NCBI GenBank assembly: GCA_018334755.1
Contig: JAGXLI010000010.1
Location: 1-43,152 of the forward strand
Source of the DNA: Thermoplasmatota archaeon
GTDB taxonomy: Archaea > Thermoplasmatota > Thermoplasmata > Halarchaeoplasmatales > Halarchaeoplasmataceae
Direction of reading: 5' to 3'
Length of the DNA: 43,152 nucleotides
The position numbers and the translations under genes are program-made. Positions 18,155 to 27,177 of the stretch are shown piece by piece. Every line of letters begins with the position of its first letter. Positions within the stretch are counted from its first letter, which is position 1. A model generated the notes under the pieces. That model was not told where the DNA came from. It worked only from the letters and a program-made list of their open reading frames with translations, and did no database searches.

Positions 18155-18685
18155 TCAGATCGTCCAGACCTTGAGATTTGCAGTATAAGTTTCGTTCTTC
18201 TCCGGTGTGTGAAGGTCCTGGGTGACGGAGATCACTTCGTCTCCTTCTATCCCGTGATTACTGAAGCTCAGATATGCATCACCGGAGGACCAGGCGGTGA
18301 AATTATAGTAATACTGCGGATATGTCAAATTCTGCAGGGTCTCGTTGAGAGGTCTCTCTATCCCCTTCTCTAAACTCTCATTTTCGACGGGTGTTTGTCC
18401 TCGAAGATATAGGTCTTCAACGACAAGTTCCGTTACCGTTTTATCGTCCAGGTGGATAGTCTCGTTATCATGTTCGTAAGATGTGTGATTGAGCGTCGAA
18501 TGTAGATAGGTCTCCAGAGTCGTTTCACCGTAGAGTCGTTTCATCTCCTCGCTCTCGGGTGAGCTTTGGGGTGTGGAAGCGAAGGCGAGTATCAAAGATG
18601 CGATCATCGCTATCGCGAAGAAGATCAGGGCATCTAGTAAGCTGGACTGACCGGAGTCTGAATATTTTATCCTCTTCATTCCCAC
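18155..18685 (-). CDS. Pilin-like protein (haloarchaeal DUF728x-like)
   Basis: DSGQSSLLDALIFFAIAMIASLILAFAS N-terminus followed by secreted-type sequence. Confidence 0.55.
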   Translation of the reverse strand: MGMKRIKYSDSGQSSLLDALIFFAIAMIASLILAFASTPQSSPESEEMKRLYGETTLETYLHSTLNHTSYEHDNETIHLDDKTVTELVVEDLYLRGQTPVENESLEKGIERPLNETLQNLTYPQYYYNFTAWSSGDAYLSFSNHGIEGDEVISVTQDLHTPEKNETYTANLKVWTI

Positions 18686-19191
18686 ACCTCCACTCTGAGT
18701 CTTGCGGGATGTATCTCATCGGAATCTACCACTATATTTACCGATAGTAATATCACTTTTCTACCCTTTTCATAACTCTCTTCAGTGAAGTTGGAGTCGG
18801 GTTCTTTCCTCCAAGTTTTATTGTATCTTACGGAGTAATTGCTTACGTCTGTCAGCGTTACCTTGTAATAAAAATCAGGATTGTTGAAAGAACGGGTCAG
18901 GTTCTCAGAATTGAGCCCCTCGACTTTGCTGGCATCGAATTGGCCTATCCTGTCCTTATACAGGAGTCGTTCGGAAGCTCTGACCCCCTCAGCGAATTCT
19001 ATAGCCTCTCTTTCGAATTCTGAATGTGTTGAACTCTCATCGTGCCTTTCTATGGCGGAGTACATGCTGGCCAAAAATATGAGAGTACCCACTACGACGA
19101 TCAACAGGGCAGGGACGTCCTCGTAAAAACCTATAACGCCTTCGTCGTCGATCTCTCTTCTCATCTCCGACGCAACTGATATAGAAATCAT
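18676..19191 (-). CDS. Pilin-like protein (haloarchaeal DUF728x-like)
   Basis: DVPALLIVVVGTLIFLASMYSAIE N-terminal TM; overlaps the next gene by 10 bp. Confidence 0.55.
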   Translation of the reverse strand: MISISVASEMRREIDDEGVIGFYEDVPALLIVVVGTLIFLASMYSAIERHDESSTHSEFEREAIEFAEGVRASERLLYKDRIGQFDASKVEGLNSENLTRSFNNPDFYYKVTLTDVSNYSVRYNKTWRKEPDSNFTEESYEKGRKVILLSVNIVVDSDEIHPARLRVEVWE

Positions 19192-19272
19192 ATTTAATAA
19201 AAGTATTTCTTTTCAACCTAGGTCTTAGAGAGGATCAAAGAGATGGGAGGAGATCCCATCCTCTTGAAGGTC

Positions 19273-21993
19273 CTAGGCCCTATCTTTTCCAGCGTAAACT
19301 TGGGTTTCTAGGTTTCCCTGATCCCTTCTAGTTCCGCCCACCGATATCTCATTCTCCAGTATTTCAAAGTAGCTTTCCAGGTTCTCGGATGTCAGATCTA
19401 GATTGGCGTATACGATGACATCTCCGGGGTAACTTTCTCTCATAGCGGATGACACGGCTTCCCACATATCCTCTATGTTAATCGGATCTTTACCGATAGA
19501 ATGGCTTCCCTTCTGAAGTAGGGACAAAATTTCTCCGGATTCTCTCCCGCGCCTGAGATCGTCTTTTTCGGTAAATATCAGTTTATCGAAACCCTCGGCG
19601 GCTGTCTTTCCGTTCTCTACGAGACTTTCATCGCTCCTGTCTCCGAGGCCGGTATAGACCAGAGTCTTGCGGTTCTCTCCTGCCAGGTTTTCCGCAAAGT
19701 CACTTAAATTTTTCAGTCCGTCGGAATTATGGGCGTAATCTATCACTACATTTCTTCCCTCAACATCGAACACGTTCAATCTACCCGGCGTCGTCTCCTC
19801 GTTCGTCTGGAAATCCATCAAAGCGGTTTTGAACCTATCAACTTTCAGGCCGCTCGCATACGCGGCGCTCATCGCCGCTAGGGTGTTCTCTACAAGCATC
19901 TTTACTCCTCCTCTCAGATATGGTAGGTCCTTCACATTTGCTATCTCTTTCCTCTTTTCATCCATTAGATAGGCCACCAACTCGTTCCCTTCGAGGACGA
20001 AGGCCTCGCCGCCCTGGTCGATATGCTCTTCGATCAGCTGATTCTTTTCCACTCCGAAAAGGATCGGCGTGCCTCTCGCTTTTTCTATCAATCTTTCGGC
20101 GTAGTCGTCGTTCCCGTTTATGACACAGGAACCTTCTTCGTCGGTGACTTCCATGAGGAGAGATTTGATCCAGAATATATCATCTCGGTCTTCGACTCCA
20201 TCTAGACCTATATGATCCTCGCGGATATTCAGGACTACGCCGACGTCCGCTTTATCGAAACCTAGACCTCTTTTGACCATGCCGCCTCTCGCCGTTTCTA
20301 GAACGGCATAATCCACCTGAGGATCTTGAAGGACCACGTTGGCGCTCCACGGACCGGTCGTGTCTCCGTCCGCGACCTTCAAGTCGTTCGACCAGATGCC
20401 TCCGGTGACTGCAAGACCGGTGTGATGTCCTTGGTTTCTTCCCAGACACTCGACCATCCTGGAGGTCGTGGTTTTACCATTGGTACCTGTTATAGCTACC
20501 AGAGGTATCCTTCCCTCTCCCGAGGGATAGAGATGGTCTATGATCTTCTCACCGACGGGCTGAGGTTCTCCCGCCGAGGGTGAGATGTGCATCCTCAACC
20601 CGGGGCTGGAATTCACCTCTATGATCCCCCAATTTATCTCTTCTACGGGCCGAGAGATATCCTCGGCGATTATATCTACACCCATCAGGTCCAGCCCGAT
20701 GATCCTGCTGGTCCTCTCCAGGATCCGCTTCAGTCCTTCATCGATATCTTCGGTATGATCTATCGCGGTCCCTCCGGTGCTTATATTGGCGGTCCGCCTC
20801 AACCACACGTTTTCTCCGTTCTTCGGAACGTGGTCAAGGGTCAAACCCTGCTGCTCCAGATTTATCTTCACTTCCTCGTCGATAGAAAGTTTCGTTAGTA
20901 CGGATTCGTGGTCTTCTCCTCTTTTTGGATCCTTGTTGGCGAGTTCCACCAGTTCCTTGATCGTAGAGGAGCCGTCACCGACCACGTGGGCCGGTATCCT
21001 TTTGGCCACCGCTACGACCTCGTGGTTCACGATAAGGGCCCTGTAATCCTCTCCCTTCAGATATTTTTCTACGAGGATGTACGAGGCATGTTCTTTTGCA
21101 ACGGAAAAAGCCTCTGTGAGTTCGTCCGGATTTTTTAGATTTACAAGTACGCCGTTTCCATGATTTCCGCTGACGGGTTTTATGACCACCGGATAGCCTA
21201 TATGCTCGGCTATATCCAGGGCCTCTTTCATCGACGTAGCCACTTCTCCCCTCGGGACGGGAAGACCAAGATCGGATAGAAGATCTTTACAGGTGTCCTT
21301 TTCCTGCCCGATCTCAGAGCCTATCAGGGAAGTTTCCGAGGTCTCCGGTCCCCAGATCAACTTCCTGTTCTTGCCCCAGCCCAGCGAGAAAAGGCTGTAT
21401 TCCTCGTCTATCCTCTTGTAAGGTATGTCTTTTTTCTCTGCGGCCTTCAGTATCGCGGAAGTACTGGGTCCTATCTTCTCTTTCAGGAACACCTCCCTGA
21501 TCTCCTCTAGACCGTCCTCGAAAAAGTTTTTCAAGTCCATCTCGCCCGCCAATAATCTATTCACTAGTTCTATAGAAAGCTCTAGAGCCGAGGAAGCAAC
21601 AGACGCATATTCATAACCCATAACTATCTTGTATACACTTCCTTCCTCTCTCCTGCTCTTTCCGAAGGATAGGTCGGCTCCCACGGTGTTCTGGATAGAT
21701 ATAGCTATATGCTCTATGATATGGGCCGGATAAGTCCCCTCTTCTAACCTCTCTACGAAGCCCCCCTTGTAACCTTTGGAGCAGGAATGTTCTTTCAACT
21801 CCGGTAAGAGTTCCACGACTTTTTCAGCAAAATCTTTATCGGAGGGTGTCTCCACCAAGTCTCCTAGATCCACGTAAGCTTCCATGACGGGGAAGAGAGC
21901 GTGGACGTTCGGTCCCTCCAGAAATCTCTTCCTGTTCAATTCTATCTTCTGTTCGATTTCTTCTCCGATGTTTTTTCTATCATATATTTTCAT
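19273..21993 (-). CDS. cphA: Cyanophycin synthetase-like protein (ATP-grasp + Mur ligase)
   Basis: EHSCSKGYKGGFVERL, VIKPVSGNHGNGV ATP-grasp, VNSSPGLRMHISPSAGEPQPV, GTNGKTTTSRMVE P-loop, LETARGGMVKRGLGFDKADVGVVLNIREDHIG; likely start MKIYDRKN at 21993 (ORF open to 22074). Confidence 0.88.
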   Translation of the reverse strand: MKIYDRKNIGEEIEQKIELNRKRFLEGPNVHALFPVMEAYVDLGDLVETPSDKDFAEKVVELLPELKEHSCSKGYKGGFVERLEEGTYPAHIIEHIAISIQNTVGADLSFGKSRREEGSVYKIVMGYEYASVASSALELSIELVNRLLAGEMDLKNFFEDGLEEIREVFLKEKIGPSTSAILKAAEKKDIPYKRIDEEYSLFSLGWGKNRKLIWGPETSETSLIGSEIGQEKDTCKDLLSDLGLPVPRGEVATSMKEALDIAEHIGYPVVIKPVSGNHGNGVLVNLKNPDELTEAFSVAKEHASYILVEKYLKGEDYRALIVNHEVVAVAKRIPAHVVGDGSSTIKELVELANKDPKRGEDHESVLTKLSIDEEVKINLEQQGLTLDHVPKNGENVWLRRTANISTGGTAIDHTEDIDEGLKRILERTSRIIGLDLMGVDIIAEDISRPVEEINWGIIEVNSSPGLRMHISPSAGEPQPVGEKIIDHLYPSGEGRIPLVAITGTNGKTTTSRMVECLGRNQGHHTGLAVTGGIWSNDLKVADGDTTGPWSANVVLQDPQVDYAVLETARGGMVKRGLGFDKADVGVVLNIREDHIGLDGVEDRDDIFWIKSLLMEVTDEEGSCVINGNDDYAERLIEKARGTPILFGVEKNQLIEEHIDQGGEAFVLEGNELVAYLMDEKRKEIANVKDLPYLRGGVKMLVENTLAAMSAAYASGLKVDRFKTALMDFQTNEETTPGRLNVFDVEGRNVVIDYAHNSDGLKNLSDFAENLAGENRKTLVYTGLGDRSDESLVENGKTAAEGFDKLIFTEKDDLRRGRESGEILSLLQKGSHSIGKDPINIEDMWEAVSSAMRESYPGDVIVYANLDLTSENLESYFEILENEISVGGTRRDQGNLETQVYAGKDRA

Positions 21994-22249
21994 ACTATCA
22001 ACTCCGTTAATTTTTTGAGCCTGAGAAAGATCGGGGATCTTGAAATCACTCACAGCGTCAAACCTCAAATTCAATAACTGATGCAGTATAGATCACCAAT
22101 AGATCTCATGATTCTCCCTAACTCACTCTATGGCTAAGGAAAATGCTCCATATATAGAAACGGATCTGAAGTATATAAACCTATCTATTTTTTCTTCTGA
22201 ATATTGGAGGGCAATCTTTATAATAAATCTCATCACTTTTCAAAGCGTG

Positions 22250-23224
22250 ATGACTAGTCTATTCATAGGTAGATTTCAGCCGTTCCACAAAGGCCATCTA
22301 AAAGCGATAGAGCAGATACTCGAGGACAGGGATTCACTCATGATCGGGGTCGGCAGCGCCCAGAGAAAAAGGAAGGAGAACGATCCATTATCCGGCGGCG
22401 AGAGGATCACGATGATAAAGAGGGTCCTTGAGAGCCGGGATCTTAAAAACATAGAGGTCTATCCCGTTCCGGATATAGAGTGCCATCCTGCCTGGCCTTA
22501 TTACGTTGAAGCGATACTGCCCCGGTTCGACAGGGTCTATGGAAATTCGGAAGTCGTGCTGAACCTGTTCGAAAAGATAGGTCACGAAACCAGAAAACTG
22601 GAGCAGATAAATAGAGATGAATATTCCGGCACCGAGATCAGGAAGAGGATACGGGAGGGAAGGAAATGGAAAGGATTGGTGCCCGAAGAAGTTGCTGATT
22701 ATCTAGAGGAGATAGACATGAAAGAGAGATCGAAACCCATAATCGAGGTAAAGTCTGAAACTGAAAAGGATATAGCACATCTCCTTACCAAGAACGACAA
22801 GACGATCGCGACGGCGGAGTCCTGTACCGGCGGACTCGTCTCTAACAGGCTTACCAACGTCCCAGGATCTTCAGATTATTTTATCGCCGGTCTGGTAACT
22901 TACAGCAATAGAGCGAAGACGGAACTGTTGAACGTGGACGAAAAGATGATCGACAAGAAAGGGGCGGTGAGTTCAGAAGTCGCAGAGCAGATGGCAGAAG
23001 GCGTTAGAAAAGACCGCAATACGGATATAGGTTTATCGACCACGGGTATAGCGGGCCCCGGCGGCGGGAGCGAGGAAAAACCCGTCGGGACGGTCTATAT
23101 AGGCATATCACGAGAAGAAAAAACAGAAAATATATTATTCCAATTCAGCGGGGAGCGGGAAAAGGTAAAGGAGCAGGCCTCGGAAAAAGCCCTAAAGAGT
23201 CTCATAGATCGTCTAGAAGACTAA
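22250..23224 (+). CDS. NMN adenylyltransferase fused to CinA C-terminal (PncC, NMN amidohydrolase) domain
   Basis: FIGRFQPFHKGHL, YSGTEIRKRI (NMNAT); TIATAESCTGGLVSNRLTNVPGSSDYFIAGLVTYSN, TTGIAGPGGGSEEKPVGTVYI (CinA/PncC); single uninterrupted frame; ORF track starts at 22130 but MTSLFIGRF at 22250 is more likely. Confidence 0.88.
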   Translation: MTSLFIGRFQPFHKGHLKAIEQILEDRDSLMIGVGSAQRKRKENDPLSGGERITMIKRVLESRDLKNIEVYPVPDIECHPAWPYYVEAILPRFDRVYGNSEVVLNLFEKIGHETRKLEQINRDEYSGTEIRKRIREGRKWKGLVPEEVADYLEEIDMKERSKPIIEVKSETEKDIAHLLTKNDKTIATAESCTGGLVSNRLTNVPGSSDYFIAGLVTYSNRAKTELLNVDEKMIDKKGAVSSEVAEQMAEGVRKDRNTDIGLSTTGIAGPGGGSEEKPVGTVYIGISREEKTENILFQFSGEREKVKEQASEKALKSLIDRLED

Positions 23225-23586
23225 GTGCTCTCCTTGATAGTTTCCACTGATTTATTTATCTCCTCGAAGAGAGTACCCAGCTTTCGGGAAGCATCGACCA
23301 CTACTGAGAGCAGCAGATCCTCACCCGCGCTAGTTATGATCACCTTTCCCTCTTCCGAGTCCACTATTATCCTCCTCACGCTTCCTCGACCCAGTTCAGA
23401 ATTGGCGCTGTTCGAGGCTCCGATGATGGTGGCACACATTATGCCAAAAGTGTCTTCGTGGACGTTTCTCGGTAGGTCCGATTCGATTATTCCACCTTCC
23501 TTGTCTACTACTGCCGAACCGTAGACTCCTTTTCTTTTCAGGTTTTCAAGTATATCTCTAAATTCATCTGCCATATTATCACTCAC
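23221..23586 (-). CDS. Roadblock/LC7 domain protein
   Basis: ILENLKRKGVYGSAVVDKEGGIIESDLP...RRIIVDSEEGKVIITSAGEDLLLSVVVDASRKLGTL. Confidence 0.82.
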   Translation of the reverse strand: MSDNMADEFRDILENLKRKGVYGSAVVDKEGGIIESDLPRNVHEDTFGIMCATIIGASNSANSELGRGSVRRIIVDSEEGKVIITSAGEDLLLSVVVDASRKLGTLFEEINKSVETIKEST

Positions 23587-23990
23587 AGTTCTCTTTCTTT
23601 TATCTCAAATTCGCAGTGCTTGTTACCCAAGCTTTCACATTTGACTTCTTCCACTTCTATGATCTTCGGAGTGGAGTTTTCGTGAATGCTACATATGATA
23701 CCTCTCAAGATGTGGCACGAAGGGTCATCGAATGATGGGTCAGCTTCTATGCTTCCCTTCGCGATAGCTAAATTTTCTTCCAACACCATCTCCTGGGTCC
23801 ACCCTCTCCCTTCGATAAGGTTAGCTCCCTTCTCAAGATGATCGTCTTCATCTGATATCTTGTCAGCTATCTCCTCCCCTATACCCTTACCCCACAGATA
23901 GAATAGTACCTCCCATGCCTCTGCCATCAGATTTTGATAGGTGGTGGCAGTCCTCTTGATACCTTCCTCAGATAACTTGACAAATCTCAT
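23583..23990 (-). CDS. V4R-domain protein
   Basis: IICSIHENSTPKIIEVEEVKCESLGNKHCEFEI typical of V4R C-terminal cysteine region; overlaps roadblock gene by 4 bp. Confidence 0.7.
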   Translation of the reverse strand: MRFVKLSEEGIKRTATTYQNLMAEAWEVLFYLWGKGIGEEIADKISDEDDHLEKGANLIEGRGWTQEMVLEENLAIAKGSIEADPSFDDPSCHILRGIICSIHENSTPKIIEVEEVKCESLGNKHCEFEIKEREL

Positions 23991-24066
23991 CTTTTTCTCC
24001 TAATATAAAACCCTCTATTTAATTTTGAGGTAAGCATGCTAGTAAAATTCTCGGAGAGTTCGTCGA

Positions 24067-24672
24067 TCACCTGCACTCGGGACAGAGGAGTTCACCGTTC
24101 TCTTCTACTAGGCCGTCGGAATATACCCCGCAGCTCTCACAGTATCCCGAGATCTCCCTTTTCCCGGGTTCCTTGTACTTTTCGATCTCCCCTGATCTTT
24201 GGATCCTATTGTATTCCCTCGTGATATCTATGAGCGTGGGTGCTATCTCTAGTATGTCGTTCTCGGTGACTATACCGATCATATCGTCCTTTTCATCTCT
24301 CACCGGCAGTCTTCTAATCCCTAAGTTTGCCATCAATTCAGCGGCTTCCTTGATCGATCTTTTTCCTTCGATGGTCTCGACCGGGGTCGACATCACTTCC
24401 TCCACGTCGACTTCTTCCGGGTCAAGGTGTTTAGACGTCACCTCTTTCACGATGTCCATCTCCGTGATAACTCCCGTAAGATCTTTTTCTCTGTCCACGA
24501 CGACGAGGCTGCCTATATCTGCTTCCTTCATGAGCTGTGCCGCGCCTTTAACGCTCTCATCTATACCGATCACTATCGGATTGCGGGACATCACGTCCTG
24601 AACCGGTAGTTGGGAACTCTTCGATCCGTTCTGAGTTATCATACCTTCCGCCTTCCTAAATAGGTATCTCAT
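24067..24672 (-). CDS. Tandem CBS-domain protein with C-terminal zinc ribbon
   Basis: VQDVMSRNPIVIGIDESVKGAAQLMKEADIGSLVVVD, VMSTPVETIEGKRSIKEAAELMANLGIRRLPVRD; CESCGVYSD...LLCPECR. Confidence 0.9.
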   Translation of the reverse strand: MRYLFRKAEGMITQNGSKSSQLPVQDVMSRNPIVIGIDESVKGAAQLMKEADIGSLVVVDREKDLTGVITEMDIVKEVTSKHLDPEEVDVEEVMSTPVETIEGKRSIKEAAELMANLGIRRLPVRDEKDDMIGIVTENDILEIAPTLIDITREYNRIQRSGEIEKYKEPGKREISGYCESCGVYSDGLVEENGELLCPECR

Positions 24673-24751
24673 TTCACCTATATTAAATGTTTTGAGGATA
24701 GAAGAAGGTCCGCGTCCAAAATATTTATAGTCCCTTCAGGATTCTCCCACT

Positions 24752-26281
24752 GTGATGATGAAGTTCGATCTTGAAGCGACGTTGATCTTCAGCGACTCCG
24801 TCGAGGAAGCAGTGAAAGATATTGAAGAAGCGATAAGAGAGTCGAACGAGACCCTTCTGAAGAAAGGGGTACCCGAATCCGTAGAGGACGGCGGAGCTGA
24901 TGTACGCGGTTTTTCCGTAGAGAAAGATACGTTGACTCTCAACATCGATTCAGATAGGTATGTGAGAGCCCATGACGCCCTCTTAAGGCTGAAGAAGAGG
25001 TTGAACAAGGAGCTGGGTCCTGAACACCACGTGGGCGTTAGAGAGTTATCGATAGACGGGTACGCCATCGAACTCGACCTGGATAGAGCCCCGAAGGATC
25101 CAGAAAAAATCACTTTGCCTTATGTCGAGGAAGTCAGCTTTGACGAAAAGAGATGTGTTTTGAAGATATCTGAACTGGGTGAGAAGGAGTTAAAAGAAAA
25201 TTACGTCGACAGGATCATAGAGAGGTTGAAAGAAAAGGTGGATGCCCAGTATTATGAAGGAAAGGAGGAGATGTGGGAGCTGCTGTGGGGATCCGATGAA
25301 AAAGAGATGGCCTGGGAAAAAGATCCGACGGAGGAGATGCTGGAAAGAGATTGGATCAAGAGAGGCCCTACCAAGGGAAAATGGTTCTACCGGCCGGAGA
25401 TGGCCAAGGTCCTCAAGACTATAGAAAAGATCGCGGTCAAAGAAGTCTTAAAACCTCTAGGGTTCCAAGAGATCGTAGAGTCCATGATGGTACCTTTCGA
25501 CGTCTGGATAGAAACGGGCCACATGGAGGGTATACCGAACGAGGCCTATTACGTGACCGAACCCAAGACCAGGAATCCGGGCGAGTGGGAGGAGATCATA
25601 GACGAGATAAAGATAGCTCGGGATGTCCCCGATGAAAAGCTCGAAGATATGATCGAGACTCCCAAAGCCGGAATATGTTACGCCCAATGTCCGACGATCT
25701 ACTGGTCTTTCCGGAATGAGACCATATCTGACGACAGTCTGCCAGTTTTAGTATACGAAAGGACCGTTCCCAGCGCCAGGTACGAGTCCGGGGGTAGACA
25801 CGGCCTCGAACGGGTGGACGAATTCCACAGGATAGAGCCGGTCTACATAGGGACAAAAGAACAGCTTCTCGAGCTGAAGGAAAAATTGATAGAAAGGTAC
25901 AAGCATGTGTTCGAAGAAGTGCTTGACATAGAGTGGAGGATGGCGAAAGTCGAACCCTTCTATCTACAGCAGTCAGGCGGATCAGAAAAGGAAGAGGAGC
26001 TCGATCTCGGCACCGTCGATTTCGAGGCCTATCTTCCTTATAGAGGAACGAGAGAAGAGAGCGAATGGCTCGAATTTGGAAATTTGAGTGTTTTCAGGAA
26101 GTATACTGAAAGCTTCAACATCAAATCTCAATCTGATACATTACTCTCCGGCTGCACCGGTATAGGCCTGGAGAGATGGGCGATGGCGTTCCTCGGTCAA
26201 AAAGGCCTGGATCGAGAGAACTGGCCCGAGAAGTTCGATGATTACTTCGGAGATATGCCGGACGGATTTGAACTTCTGTGA
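24752..26281 (+). CDS. serS: Seryl-tRNA synthetase, archaeal/methanogen (type 2) form
   Basis: MKFDLEATLIFSDSVEEAVKDIEEAI, AGICYAQCPTIYWSF, ARYESGGRHGLERVDEFHRIEPVYIGTKEQ, GCTGIGLERW; start may be at 24758. Confidence 0.88.
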   Translation: MMMKFDLEATLIFSDSVEEAVKDIEEAIRESNETLLKKGVPESVEDGGADVRGFSVEKDTLTLNIDSDRYVRAHDALLRLKKRLNKELGPEHHVGVRELSIDGYAIELDLDRAPKDPEKITLPYVEEVSFDEKRCVLKISELGEKELKENYVDRIIERLKEKVDAQYYEGKEEMWELLWGSDEKEMAWEKDPTEEMLERDWIKRGPTKGKWFYRPEMAKVLKTIEKIAVKEVLKPLGFQEIVESMMVPFDVWIETGHMEGIPNEAYYVTEPKTRNPGEWEEIIDEIKIARDVPDEKLEDMIETPKAGICYAQCPTIYWSFRNETISDDSLPVLVYERTVPSARYESGGRHGLERVDEFHRIEPVYIGTKEQLLELKEKLIERYKHVFEEVLDIEWRMAKVEPFYLQQSGGSEKEEELDLGTVDFEAYLPYRGTREESEWLEFGNLSVFRKYTESFNIKSQSDTLLSGCTGIGLERWAMAFLGQKGLDRENWPEKFDDYFGDMPDGFELL

Positions 26282-26361
26282 TCTCAAGAAGAAACGTCCG
26301 CGGGAGCAAAAAACTTATAACACAAATCTATCTAGCACAAAAGGCCTAAAGGATCATTAAT

Positions 26362-26550
26362 ATGACCAGAGAATATACTCGCTTCGAGAAAGCAAGGATA
26401 ATCGGTGCTCGCGCCTTACAGATATCCATGGGAGCACCAACTCTGTTGGCCTCCGAGTCGGGAAAACACTCCAACCCGATAGATCTGGCCATCGAGGAGT
26501 TCGAAAAAAGTATTATACCTATCACCGTCATAAGAGAGGAAGAACAATGA
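26362..26550 (+). CDS. rpoK: DNA-directed RNA polymerase subunit K (Rpo6)
   Basis: [20 protein letters not shown]...[22 protein letters not shown]. Confidence 0.95.
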   Translation: MTREYTRFEKARIIGARALQISMGAPTLLASESGKHSNPIDLAIEEFEKSIIPITVIREEEQ

Positions 26551-27170
26551 CTGATGATGCCGAAACTGAAGATGAGGAAGAAATATTGGTCCCGGAAGAC
26601 ACCTATCTAACGGCTGGTGTCCACATCGGAACTCAGCAGAAATCCAAAGATATGGAGCGTTTCATCCACAAAGTGAGGAACGACGGTCTTTTCGTACTGG
26701 ATATAGATCAGACGGATGGCAAGGTCAGGAGTTTAGCTAAATTACTTTCCAGATATCCCCCTGAAAGGGTTCTGTTGGTATCGGCCCGACAGTACGGGAA
26801 AAGGCCGATAGAGAAATTTTCTGACATCATGGGGACCGCGAGTATCGCCGGTCGATTCATACCCGGAACGCTGACGAATCCCTCGCTGGATCACTTCATA
26901 GAGCCGGAGGTCATCGTCGTCATAGATCCTTCGGCGGATCGCCAGGCGGTAAAAGAAGCCGTCAACGCCGGATTACCGATAGTCGGACTGGTGGATACCA
27001 ATAACAGCTTAAAAAACGTCGATATTGCCGTACCGAGCAACAACAAGGGACGAAAGGCGCTCGCCTTGGTCTTTTGGCTTCTAGCTAGAGAGATGAAATT
27101 GTTCCAGGGAGAGATAGATAATAGAGACGAATTCGATTACGAGGTAGATGATTTCGAACAGACCCTGTGA
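26547..27170 (+). CDS. rpsB: 30S ribosomal protein uS2
   Basis: [44 protein letters not shown]; overlaps rpoK by 4 bp. Confidence 0.96.
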   Translation: MTDDAETEDEEEILVPEDTYLTAGVHIGTQQKSKDMERFIHKVRNDGLFVLDIDQTDGKVRSLAKLLSRYPPERVLLVSARQYGKRPIEKFSDIMGTASIAGRFIPGTLTNPSLDHFIEPEVIVVIDPSADRQAVKEAVNAGLPIVGLVDTNNSLKNVDIAVPSNNKGRKALALVFWLLAREMKLFQGEIDNRDEFDYEVDDFEQTL

Positions 27171-27177
27171 GTCTTTC

